Shown here piece after piece: positions 32,661 through 41,400 of a DNA stretch of 64,000 nucleotides. The stretch's first letter is position 1, and every line of letters begins with the position of its first letter. Below the pieces are notes generated by a model. The model was not told the origin of the DNA and ran no database searches. It saw only the letters and a program-made list of their open reading frames with translations. Origin of the DNA: Streptomyces dysideae (GTDB lineage Bacteria > Actinomycetota > Actinomycetes > Streptomycetales > Streptomycetaceae); contig NZ_KQ949097.1 in assembly GCF_001514305.1 (NCBI RefSeq), forward strand, positions 62,001 to 126,000. Direction: 5' to 3'. The position numbers and the translations under genes were made by a program.

Positions 32661-34127
32661 ATGTTCCAGCGCGTCGCGAAAGAGATCCTTTCCGGCCTGA
32701 CCGTGGCGATCGTGGCGTTGCCGCTGGCGATCGCCTTCGGCATCACCGCGACGGGCACCTCGGAGGGTGCACTCGTCGGACTGTACGGCGCGATCTTCGC
32801 CGGGTTCTTCGCGGCGGTCTTCGGTGGTACGCCCGGCCAGGTGACCGGCCCCACGGGCCCCATCACCGTCGTCGCCACCGGGGTCATCGCCGAGCACGGA
32901 CTCGAGGGCGCGTTCCTCGCGTTCATCATGGCCGGCGCCTTCCAGGTGCTGTTCGGGCTGTGCCGGCTCGGCTCGCTCGTCCGCTACATACCCCACCCGG
33001 TGGTGTCGGGTTTCATGGGCGGCATCGCACTGATCATCATCCTGGGTGAGCTGGACCAGGTGCAGAGCAGTTTCCTGGTGGTGGCGGGCACGGTCGTGCT
33101 CATGCTGGTGTCCGCACGTGTGATCAAGTCGATTCCGGCGAGTCTGATCGCGCTCGTGGCCATGACCGTGGCCCTGCGGTTCGTGGACTCGCTGCTGCGG
33201 GACGTGAGCGTCGGGCCGGTGTCGCTCAACTCGGCGATCGACTACATCGGCCAGATACCGGAGTCGATCCCCTCGATCACCGTCCCCGAGCTCAGCGGGT
33301 CGCTGCTCCTCACCCTCGTGCTGCCCGCGCTCAGCATCGCCCTGCTGGGCTCGATCGACTCACTGCTGACCTCGGTCGTCATGGACAACATCACCGGCAA
33401 GCGGCACCACAGCAACAAGGAACTGATCGGCCAGGGCATCGGCAACGCCGTCAGCGGTCTGTTCGGCGGTCTGGCCAGTGCCGGCGCGACCGTCAGGTCC
33501 GTGGTCAACGTCCGCAGCGGCGGCCGCACCGCGCTGTCGGCGGCCACGCACAGCGTCATCCTCCTCGTGCTCGTGGTCGGCCTCGGGGCCGTCGTGCAGT
33601 ACATCCCCCTCGCCGTGCTGTCGGGGATCCTGATCCTGACCGCGCTCGGCATGTTCGACTGGGAGAGCCTGCGCAAGGCACATGTCTCCCCGCGGGGTGA
33701 CGTCGTCGTGATGTTCGCCACGATGATCATCACCGTCCTCATCGACCTGACCGTGGCGGTCGCCGTCGGCGTCGTCCTGGCGCTCATCGTGCACGGCGTG
33801 CAGTCGCGCCGGCGCAAGGCCTCGGTCGTCCACGACGGCACCGGCACCTACCACATCGACGGGCCGCTGTCGTTCCTGTCCGTCGACCATGTCTTCGCCA
33901 CCCTGCGCAACGACCGGACGAACCTGTCGCTGAACCTGAAGGACGTGGACTACATCGACATGTCCGGGGCGAAGGCGCTGCTGGCGTTCATCGACCACTC
34001 GCACAAGTCCGGCGTCGAACTCGACGTCAAGGAGCTGCCGCCGCATGTCGAGGACCGCCTGATCGCCCTCGCGGACGAGGAACAGCGCGACAAGCTCAAG
34101 ACCGTCGTCGTCGACAGCCGCGCCTGA
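32661..34127 (+). CDS. SulP-family anion transporter with STAS domain
   Basis: SulP/SLC26 permease (488 aa), an anion transporter (sulfate, bicarbonate or similar) in the plasma membrane. It has about ten or more hydrophobic segments, with the family motif GGTPGQVTGPTGPITVVATG near residues 53-72 and YIPHPVVSGFMGGIALIII near 103-121. LLGSIDSLLTSVVMDNITGK and HHSNKELIGQGIGN are also diagnostic. The C-terminal STAS domain (about 390-480) includes LNLKDVDYIDMSGAKALLAF. The ATG at 32661 follows GGGAG; the earlier frame start is not needed. A carbonic anhydrase partner is absent. Confidence 0.93.
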   Translation: MFQRVAKEILSGLTVAIVALPLAIAFGITATGTSEGALVGLYGAIFAGFFAAVFGGTPGQVTGPTGPITVVATGVIAEHGLEGAFLAFIMAGAFQVLFGLCRLGSLVRYIPHPVVSGFMGGIALIIILGELDQVQSSFLVVAGTVVLMLVSARVIKSIPASLIALVAMTVALRFVDSLLRDVSVGPVSLNSAIDYIGQIPESIPSITVPELSGSLLLTLVLPALSIALLGSIDSLLTSVVMDNITGKRHHSNKELIGQGIGNAVSGLFGGLASAGATVRSVVNVRSGGRTALSAATHSVILLVLVVGLGAVVQYIPLAVLSGILILTALGMFDWESLRKAHVSPRGDVVVMFATMIITVLIDLTVAVAVGVVLALIVHGVQSRRRKASVVHDGTGTYHIDGPLSFLSVDHVFATLRNDRTNLSLNLKDVDYIDMSGAKALLAFIDHSHKSGVELDVKELPPHVEDRLIALADEEQRDKLKTVVVDSRA

Positions 34128-34164
34128 GGCCTGTCCCCGCCGCTGCCCTCGGTCCTGCTGGTAG

Positions 34165-34449
34165 CGGCGGGCGCTGGACAACGCTCGCGACGAGACCCCC
34201 GGTACGACCGTCGGCAGACTGATCCAGAGGCGCCGGCTGGAGGAGTGTGCTCGCGAACTGGCCCGCAGCGGCAGGACGGCTCCGACCATGTCGGCGGTCG
34301 CCCAGCGGTGGGGTTTCGTCAATCCCGCCCACTTCAGCCGGGTGTTCCGCCGCGCCTACGGTCTCTCCCCGCGCGAATGGCGCAGCGCGAGGGTCGGGGG
34401 AAGCGGCGAGGTACGGGAGCCGTCCGGCGTGCCCGAGCACGGCCGATAG
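34165..34449 (+). pseudogene. AraC-family regulator C-terminal remnant
   Basis: A 94-codon frame after an in-frame TAG (34162-34164) encodes only the C-terminal AraC DNA-binding domain: TVGRLIQRRRLEECARELA, then TMSAVAQRWGFVNPAHFSRV and FRRAYGLSPREWRS. There is no start codon in a sensible place and the upstream sensory domain is missing. This is a truncated, inactive fragment lying just after the SulP gene. Confidence 0.85.
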
Positions 34450-34682
34450 CGGTGGCTACGGTCGCCGTCAGCCCCGGCGCGGACCGAACGGGCGGCGCGC
34501 AGGATCAGCTCGGTGACCGGGCCGGGGTCGCTCACGGAGGCCGCGTGGGGCGCACGGACCGTGACGGTGCGGGCGCGGGCGCGCTAGGCCATCCACCGCT
34601 CGGCGGCCGGAGGGATGTTGCGGTCCTCCGTGGACCCTCGACGGCGGTCTCGCCCTGCGCGTCCATGCGGCCGACCCGGTGA
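34450..34682. other. Non-coding debris
   Basis: No convincing gene between the AraC remnant and the truncated amidohydrolase. Reading frames here look like shadows or decayed sequence. Confidence 0.5.
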
Positions 34683-35219
34683 TCACACTCGGGCCGACCG
34701 GCGTGCCCGCGCCGCCCCCATGGCGCCCTCGGCGAGGAAGGCGTTCTCGTGCGGGATGTCCGCGGGGAGCAGGTCGAGCACGGCGCTGTTGACCACGCAG
34801 CCGTGCCCGGAGTCGTGCATCACGAACACCTTGCGGCCGCGGCCGGCCTTGTCCAGATGGGCGGCGGTCAGGTGGCGGCCCAGCGCCCGCCGGTCGTATC
34901 CGGCGATGCTCACCCAGTCGCCGGGCGAGCGCTTCCGGGCGGCTTCCGCCACGACCGCGAGCACGTCGTCGATCCGCGTGAGGCCCGCGATGCTCGGGGT
35001 GTTCTGCTTGAACCCGGTCCAGGCGAGGTGCACATGGGCGTCGATGAATCCGGGCAGCACGGTGGCGCCCTGCAGGTCGATCACCTCGCGCGCGGGCAGG
35101 GAGGTCACCGCCTCGTCCAACCCCACGACCCGGCCCCGCCAGATACCCAGGTCGTGGGCGACCGGGTGGTCCGGGTCCATGGCGAGGAAGCGCGCGTTCG
35201 TCAGTCTGGCGCAGAGCAT
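34683..35219 (-). pseudogene. Truncated YtcJ-like amidohydrolase (N-terminal part)
   Basis: The 178-aa frame contains only the N terminus of an amidohydrolase-3/YtcJ-type metal hydrolase: an Ala/Gly-rich start, VIDLQGATVLPGFIDAHVHL (the metal-binding HxH motif) and SPGDWVSIAGYDRRALGRHL. Full-length relatives are around 500 residues or more, so two thirds is missing. The frame ends in RARRSARV, probably beyond a deletion or frameshift. It begins 15 bp after the MbtH-like gene on the same strand but is probably non-functional. It marks one edge of the siderophore cluster. Confidence 0.75.
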
Positions 35220-35234
35220 CCGCGCGGCGAAGCC

Positions 35235-35447
35235 TCAGGCGTCCATGGACGTCGCGAGGGACCGGGGGCGCAGATCGGTCCAGTGGGACTCGATGAAGTC
35301 CAGGCACGCCTCTCGGGTGTTCTCGGCGAAGACGATCGTCCACCCCCCGGGCACCTCGGCGAAGGACGGCCAAAGCGAGTGCTGGTCCTCGTCGTTGACA
35401 AGGACCAGGAAGCGGCCTTCGTTGTCGTCGAAGGGGTTGGTGCTCAT
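35235..35447 (-). CDS. cchK: MbtH-like NRPS accessory protein (coelichelin cluster)
   Basis: Small (70 aa) MbtH-family chaperone that stabilises and activates NRPS adenylation domains. The family signature is fully visible: NPFDDNEGRFLVLVNDEDQH, then SLWPSFAEVPGGW and SHWTDLRP. GAGGAGG is upstream of the ATG. It is adjacent to the NRPS gene cluster and divergent from cchJ across an iron box, so it is expected to be induced by iron starvation together with the NRPS. Identity with CchK is inferred from synteny. Confidence 0.93.
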   Translation of the reverse strand: MSTNPFDDNEGRFLVLVNDEDQHSLWPSFAEVPGGWTIVFAENTREACLDFIESHWTDLRPRSLATSMDA

Positions 35448-35475
35448 GCTCGGTGGCCTCCTCGGAACGTCACCA

Positions 35476-35494
35476 TTAGGTTAGGCTGGCCTAA
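35476..35494. promoter_or_regulatory. Iron box (DmdR/IdeR type) between cchK and cchJ
   Basis: TTAGGTTAGGCTGGCCTAA, which is close to the actinobacterial iron-box consensus TTAGGTTAGGCTCACCTAA (17 of 19 positions). It lies 29 bp upstream of cchK and 51 bp upstream of cchJ, so one site can repress both divergent promoters in iron-replete cells. Confidence 0.9.
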
Positions 35495-35544
35495 CTGACA
35501 GGAGCTTAGCCTTGCCGCTTCCCTCTCACAAGGAGACGACGTTC

Positions 35545-36645
35545 ATGCGCCTGGTCACGGCCGACATGGAGAACGCCTTCACCGAGTTCGGACTGCCCGG
35601 CAAACCCGGCACCGTCGAGTTCTGGGCGGCGGCGGGGACACCCGCGTCGGTACCGGCCGGCGACGGCGGCTGGGTGACCTTGTTCCTGTGGCGCGGGTCT
35701 CCGGCGAGCATCGGCTTCGAGAGCTGGTCGGAGCCGGTGCCCCTGCGCCGCTGGGGCGACACGGACTGCTGGTACGCCGAGGTGCGCATGCCCGCACGGC
35801 TGCGGGTGACCTACCAGTTCCGCGCGGGCGACGCGACGTACGCCGACCCGCTCAACCCGGCCGGTGCGGGCCCTGACCGGTCCATCGCCGCGACCCCGGA
35901 CGCCCCGGCCCAGCCGCACTGGCCCCTCGTCGGCGCCTCGGGCGTCCTGCCCCTGCCCCGCACCCGGCTCCGCTGGACCAGCGGACGGCTCGGCGGGCGG
36001 CGTACCGTGCGGGTCCATCCGACGGGCGGCGGCGGACCGGTGGTCCTGCTGCTCGACGGGGACGACTGGCTCTACCTGCACCCGGCCATGACCGCGTTCG
36101 ACTCGGCCGTCACCAGTGGCGAGTTGCCCCCGGTCACCCTCGTCTTCCTGCCGGCCAAGGACAGGAACGCCGAGTTCGTGTGCCGGCCCGAGCTGTGGGA
36201 GGCGGTCCGGGACGAACTGCTGCCGCTGGTGACGGAGTCCGGCGTACCCGCCGACCGGGACCGGCTGGTCGTCGCCGGGCAGAGCCTCGGCGGGCTGAGC
36301 GCGCTGTACGCGGCACTGGAGTTCCCGGACCTGGTCTCGCGCGTCGCCTGTCAGTCGGGGTCGTTCTGGTGGACACCCGACGCCATGGACCGGGCGGACC
36401 CCATGGGCGGCCCGGTCGGCGGCGCGATCGCCGCGCGCCTGCGGGGGCGGCCGGACGTGTCCGGTCTGCGGGTCGCGTTCGACGTGGGGGAACACGAGAC
36501 GGGGATGCTGCCCCACTGCGAGCTGGTGGAGAGCCTGGCCGAACAGGCCGGGGCGACTGTGCGGGTTTCGCGGTCGGCGTCGGAGCACGACCGGGCGGGC
36601 TGGCGGCATGCTCTGCTCAGGGATGTCGCCTGGGCACTCCTTTGA
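35545..36645 (+). CDS. cchJ: Coelichelin esterase (enterochelin-esterase-like)
   Basis: Serine hydrolase (366 aa) of the Fes/IroE type. The N-terminal part (about residues 1-130) matches the enterochelin-esterase N-terminal beta-sandwich. The catalytic domain contains VVLLLDGDDW, RLVVAGQSLGGLSALYAA (nucleophile Ser near 247 in GQSLGG) and EHDRAGWRHALLRDVAWAL with the expected His and Asp region. The ATG at 35545 follows AAGGAGACGACG; TTG 35512 is not needed. CchH lacks a thioesterase domain, so CchJ is the probable releasing or ferri-siderophore hydrolysing enzyme. It is divergent from cchK and convergent with cchI. Confidence 0.92.
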   Translation: MRLVTADMENAFTEFGLPGKPGTVEFWAAAGTPASVPAGDGGWVTLFLWRGSPASIGFESWSEPVPLRRWGDTDCWYAEVRMPARLRVTYQFRAGDATYADPLNPAGAGPDRSIAATPDAPAQPHWPLVGASGVLPLPRTRLRWTSGRLGGRRTVRVHPTGGGGPVVLLLDGDDWLYLHPAMTAFDSAVTSGELPPVTLVFLPAKDRNAEFVCRPELWEAVRDELLPLVTESGVPADRDRLVVAGQSLGGLSALYAALEFPDLVSRVACQSGSFWWTPDAMDRADPMGGPVGGAIAARLRGRPDVSGLRVAFDVGEHETGMLPHCELVESLAEQAGATVRVSRSASEHDRAGWRHALLRDVAWALL

Positions 36646-36660
36646 CGAAGTCCGGTGCGG

Positions 36661-36716
36661 CATCGCGCCCCGTAAGGGGCGCGGGGAACTGCGCGACCAG
36701 CCCCCACCGGCCCGCA
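36661..36716. repeat. Dispersed GC-rich repeat, copy A (intergenic)
   Basis: GCGCCCCGTAAGGGGCGC forms a 7-bp hairpin with a GTAA loop and is followed by GCGCGACCAG and CCCCCACCGGCCCGCA. It lies between the convergent cchJ and cchI genes and could act as a bidirectional terminator. The same blocks reappear inside cchH (42936-43015). This element class is commonly dispersed in Streptomyces intergenic DNA. Confidence 0.8.
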
Positions 36717-36741
36717 CATCCATCATCGCGCTACCAACAGG

Positions 36742-38442
36742 TCACCGCGCCACCGCCAAGCAGTACTCCTCGTCCTTGGCCAGGAGGTTCCGATGGGTGT
36801 CCTCGGCCGTGATGACACCCTCGTCCAAGACAAGGACCCGGTCCGCGGCATCCAGCAGCGCCGGGCTACTGGTGATCACGACGGTCGTCCGTCCCCGCCG
36901 CAGCTTCGCGACGTTCCGCGCGATGAGCTGCTCGGTGACCGCGTCGACGGCTGTCGTCGGATCGTGCAGGACGAGGACATCCGTGTCGGCGGCCAACGCG
37001 CGTGCCAGGGAGAGCCGTTGGCGCTGCCCCCCGGAGAGGTTCGCACCGCGGTCGCGGACGGCGTAGTCGAGACCTTCGCGGTGGAGGGCGACCACGTCCG
37101 TCAACATGGACGCCTCGACGGCCTCGGGGACCGTCCGGCTGGTGCCCGAGGGGTCGATGTTCGTGCGGAGGGTGCCCGCGAAGATCTCCCCGTCGTACGG
37201 GTTCACCAGCATGTGCTCGCGGACCGCCTCGACCGACAGGTCCGCGAGCTCCTGCCCGCTGACCCGCACGACTCCCTCGTACGCGTCGGGCGGGACGTTC
37301 ACGGCGAGGACCGACGCGAGGTCGGCCGCCGAGCGCGGCTGGTAGGGGGCGATCGCCACGAACTCGCCGGCGGCCACCTGGAGTTTCAGGTTCCGCAGGG
37401 TGCCGTATCGGACGCAGTCGATCTCGAGGTCTCCGCCGGCGGCCGGGAGCTGAGGCCCCGGGGTCGTCACCGGCGGCGCGGTCAGCACCAGCGCCATCCG
37501 CGCGGCAGACGCGCGCGCGATCATCACGTACTTCGGCATCTCCGAGAACAGCTTGAGCGGTTCCATGATGAACTGCGCCAGTCCCACGGCCATGACGAGC
37601 TCTCCGATGTTGATCTGGCCGCCGAACGCCAGCCAGCCCGCCGTCAGGGTCACAGCGGCGGCGAGGATCGCGTTGAGGGCCAGCGCGGTGCCCGCGTACG
37701 CGCCGTTCACCTTGGCGACGGTGATCGCCTGGAGCTTCGCCTCCGTGCTGACCTTCCGATAGGACCGGAACGCCGCGTGGTTGCCGCCGAAGCCGTGCAG
37801 CGGGCGCAGGCCGGTGATCAGGTCGGCGACCTTCGCGCCCGCCCGCGCCACCCGGGCCTGCTGTTCCTGGGTACTGGCGCCGATCCGCTTGGACATCACG
37901 CTGAGGATCGACAGGATCGCGATGGTTCCCACGATCACCAGCAGACCGAGCCGGATGTCGGCCAGGCCCAGCGCGACCGCCGCGACCAGCACCGCGACCA
38001 GCGAGCTGACCAGCAGCGGCACCACCTCGATGATGTCGGCGGTCTGGTCGGCGTCCTCGGTGGCGATGGTCAGCACCTCGCCGGACTTGAGGTCGACGTC
38101 CCTGGCCACCGGCTGGAGTCCGCAGGCCGCGACCCGCACCCGCCAGCGGTGTGCCTCGGTCGTGTTGGCCTTCTGCAGGACGCGCATTCCGAACCGCCAC
38201 GACAGTGACACGGTCGTGATGATCACGGCCAGCGCGGCGATCGACAGGCCGAGCGCGCCAAGGCTCCGGTCCCGCATCGTGTGCTCGACGATCAGACCGA
38301 GCGCGATGGGGAATGCGGTCTCCCCTGCCTGGTACAGGCCCATGAGGACGGTGCCCCAGACCATGGCGCCGACGTTGCGGCGCAGGGCGGTCCGGAGGAT
38401 GTCGGACCCCGGGCGGGGCCGCTGCGTGTCAGGAGTTGTCAT
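36742..38442 (-). CDS. cchI: ABC exporter half-transporter, degenerate NBD (coelichelin export)
   Basis: Type IV ABC exporter subunit (566 aa): six-helix membrane domain about residues 25-300, nucleotide-binding domain 335-566. The LSGGQ signature (LSGGQRQRLSLARAL, near 469) is intact, but Walker A is unrecognisable (FVAIAPYQPRSAADLASVLA, near 364: no GxxGxGKST). Walker B ends HDPTTAVD instead of DEPT, and the H-loop His is replaced in VVITSSPALLD. So this NBD alone cannot hydrolyse ATP. It starts 6 bp after cchH and completes a consensus site with CchG, whose signature motif is lost. Probably exports coelichelin through the plasma membrane. Confidence 0.9.
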   Translation of the reverse strand: MTTPDTQRPRPGSDILRTALRRNVGAMVWGTVLMGLYQAGETAFPIALGLIVEHTMRDRSLGALGLSIAALAVIITTVSLSWRFGMRVLQKANTTEAHRWRVRVAACGLQPVARDVDLKSGEVLTIATEDADQTADIIEVVPLLVSSLVAVLVAAVALGLADIRLGLLVIVGTIAILSILSVMSKRIGASTQEQQARVARAGAKVADLITGLRPLHGFGGNHAAFRSYRKVSTEAKLQAITVAKVNGAYAGTALALNAILAAAVTLTAGWLAFGGQINIGELVMAVGLAQFIMEPLKLFSEMPKYVMIARASAARMALVLTAPPVTTPGPQLPAAGGDLEIDCVRYGTLRNLKLQVAAGEFVAIAPYQPRSAADLASVLAVNVPPDAYEGVVRVSGQELADLSVEAVREHMLVNPYDGEIFAGTLRTNIDPSGTSRTVPEAVEASMLTDVVALHREGLDYAVRDRGANLSGGQRQRLSLARALAADTDVLVLHDPTTAVDAVTEQLIARNVAKLRRGRTTVVITSSPALLDAADRVLVLDEGVITAEDTHRNLLAKDEEYCLAVAR

Positions 38443-38448
38443 CAGTTG

Positions 38449-41400
38449 TCATCGGTTGTCGTCAAGGTGGCGGGCAATCGCTTCCGGGGTTCGCAGGGTG
38501 AACAGATCGCGGATCGTGATCACAGGACCGTACTCACGGCGGATCAGCCCGATCAGCCGCACCGCCAGCATGGAGTGCCCTCCCAGGGACACGAAGTCGC
38601 TCACCGCGCTCACCTCGTCGTCGTCCAGGTCCAGTGCCTCGGCGAAGAACTCGCACACCACGGTCTCGGTCCCGGTCTCCGGGCCGCGCTCCCCCGCGGT
38701 GGTCAGCGCGCCGAGCGGCTTGGCCTCCGGCAGCGCCTTCGTGTCAGCCTTCCCGTTCACCGTCAGCGGGATGCTGTCGACCTGGGCGTAGTGGGCCGGG
38801 CGCAGGAAGTCCGGCAGCCCGGCCCCGACTTCGGCGGCGACCGCCGCCAAGTCCGCGCCGTCCAGCACGAGATAGGCGGCCAGCCGGTACGCCCCGTCGA
38901 CCTGGGGGTCCGGCTGGGCGACCGCGGCGACGAACCGCACCGCCGGGTGCGCCGCGAACACGGCCTCGACCTCGCCGAGTTCGACCCGGTGCCCCCGGAT
39001 CTTGACCTGCTGGTCGGTGCGGCCCAGGTACACCAGGTTGCCGTCGGGCCGGCGGACCACCAGGTCCCCGGTGCGGTACATGCGCTCGCCGGGTGCGCCG
39101 AACGGGCAGGCGACGAAGCGGTGCGCGGTCTGGGCGGGCTGCCCGAGATAGCCGCGCGCGATGCCGATGCCCGACACGTACAGCTCACCGGGAACGCCGT
39201 CCGGCAGGGGCCGCAGCCATGGATCCAGCACGTACACGTCGGTGTTGTCGATCGCCACGCCCACCACCGGGTCCTGGCACTCGAAGGTACCGACGCCGAG
39301 GGTGTTGATCGTGTACTCGGTGGGCCCGTACAGGTTGTAACCGACCGTCCCCTCGGTCTCGGCGAGCCGCTGCCACAGCGTCCGGGTGACGGCCTCGCCG
39401 CCCAGCAGCACCAGCGCCGGCCGCCGCGCCGGATTGTCCAACAGTCCCTCGGCGACCAGCTGTTGCGCGTAGGTCGGGGTCACGTTGACGACGTCGATCC
39501 CGTGCTCCAGGCAGTACTCGACCAACCGAGGCGCGTCACGGCGCAGTTCCTCGTCGCAGATATGCACCTCATGCCCGTCGGCGAGCCACAGCAGCTCCTC
39601 CCACGACATGTCGAACGCGAACGACACGGTGTGCGCGATGCGGAAGACACGATGGCCGTGCTCGGCCAACACCGGTTCGAAGATGCGGCGCTGATGGTTG
39701 ATCAGCATGTTGGTGAGCCCGGCGTACTCGGTCACCACGCCTTTGGGCTTCCCGGTCGATCCGGAGGTGTAGATCGTGTACGCGGGATGCCGCAGGCGGT
39801 CCGGATCATCCGGCGCGAACGTCACGAACGGCTCGGCCTCGGGCAGGGGCCGGTCCAGCTCGATGAGATCGCCGGTCAGCCGGGGCGACACGGCGCTCAC
39901 GGTCAGGATCACGTCCGGGCGGGCGTCCGCGACGATCGCGGCGATCCGCTCGTCCGGATGGTCCAGTTCCAGCGGCACGTACGCGGCACCGACGCGCAGC
40001 ACGGCGAACAGCGCCACGATCGAGTCGAGGGAGCGCGGAATCGCGAGACCCACGGTCGTCTCAGGTCCGATACCGCGCCCGGCCAGCACGCCCGCCACCG
40101 CGCGGCTGCGGTCCCGGAGTCGGGCGAAGGTCATGGTCGAGCCGTGCGCGACGAGCGCCACCCGCCCCGGGTCACGGTCGGCGGCCTGGTCGAACCGGTC
40201 GACGACGGTGTCCGTACCGACGTCCGTACGCGCGCCCCGTGCGGGCTGCGGCCCCAACCCCCGCAACGCGCCGACCGGTCCGGTCGAGCGAGCCACATCC
40301 TCGAGCACGCACAGGTAGTCGTCGATGAGCCGACGGGCGTTCTCGGTGTCGTCGTCGCGGTACTCCAGCTTGACCGTGAGACGGTCGCCGGGCGTGACGA
40401 CCCAGGTGAACGGATAGTGGGTGGAGTCATCGGCCTTCACCGAGGTGATGCCGTGCCTGGCGTTCATCTCGGCAAACGCGTCCATGTCCAGGAAGTTCTG
40501 CAGCACGAACAGGTTGTCGAACAGGGTGTCGTGCCCACTGGCCCGCTGGATCTCGCCGAGCCCGAGGTGCTCGTGCTCCATCGCCTCGACCCGGGCCGCC
40601 TGCACGGCCGTCAGGTAGTCCCGGACCGAGTCGGCCGCCCGCGCCCGCGTCCACATGGGCACGGTGTTGAGCAGCACACCGACGATGCCGTCCAGGCCCT
40701 CGCCCTCCCGGCCGGAGACGGTCACGCCGAACACGGCGTCGCTACGGCCCGTACGGGCGCCCAGGAGCAGCCCGAACGCGCCGGTCAGCACCGAGTTCAA
40801 CGTGACGCCGTGCGCCTTGGCCGCGTCCCGCAGCAGGTCCGACTGTTCGGCGGACAGCGTGTGTACGAGTGCGCGCGGCAGGTCGTCCGAGAGGGACGGC
40901 GCCGGTCCGGCGAGCAGCGTCGGGCCAGGGATGCCGGCAAGGTGCTCCGCCCAGAAGCGTTCCGATACGGCGGGGTCCTTGGCGTCGAGCGCCTGGGCGT
41001 GGTCCTCGAAGCTCGGCGTGGCCGGGACCGGGGCCGGCAACTCGCCCGCGAGGACAGCCTGATAGGCGTCGAACAGATCCCGTAGCACGATCTCGCGGGA
41101 CCAGCCGTCCCACAGCAGCAGGTGATAGCTGAGCAGCAGTCCGTCGTGGTCGTCGGGCAGACGCACCACGGTCAGCCGGATCAGCGGCGGCTCCCCCGGG
41201 TCGAATCCCGTGTCGCGGTCCCGGGCACGCAGGGCGTCTACCTCCGCCTCCGTCGCCAACTCGACCGTTCCGACGGCGACTTGCCGCCCGGCGCTGAGGA
41301 CCTGGACCGGATTGCCGTCTTCGTCGGTGGTGAAGCCTGCGCCCACGACCGGATGCCGTGCGATCACGTACGCCACAGCCTCGGCCAGCGCGTCGGTGTC

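Noticed and set aside
38449..38700. Possible C-terminal thioesterase in CchH
   Set aside because: The protein ends shortly after PCP3 (LGGHSMLA); no GxSxG thioesterase sequence follows. Release is assigned to CchJ.
38281..41085. 934-aa plus-strand frame antisense to cchH/cchI
   Set aside because: A shadow of the NRPS codon pattern; no ribosome binding site and no domain.
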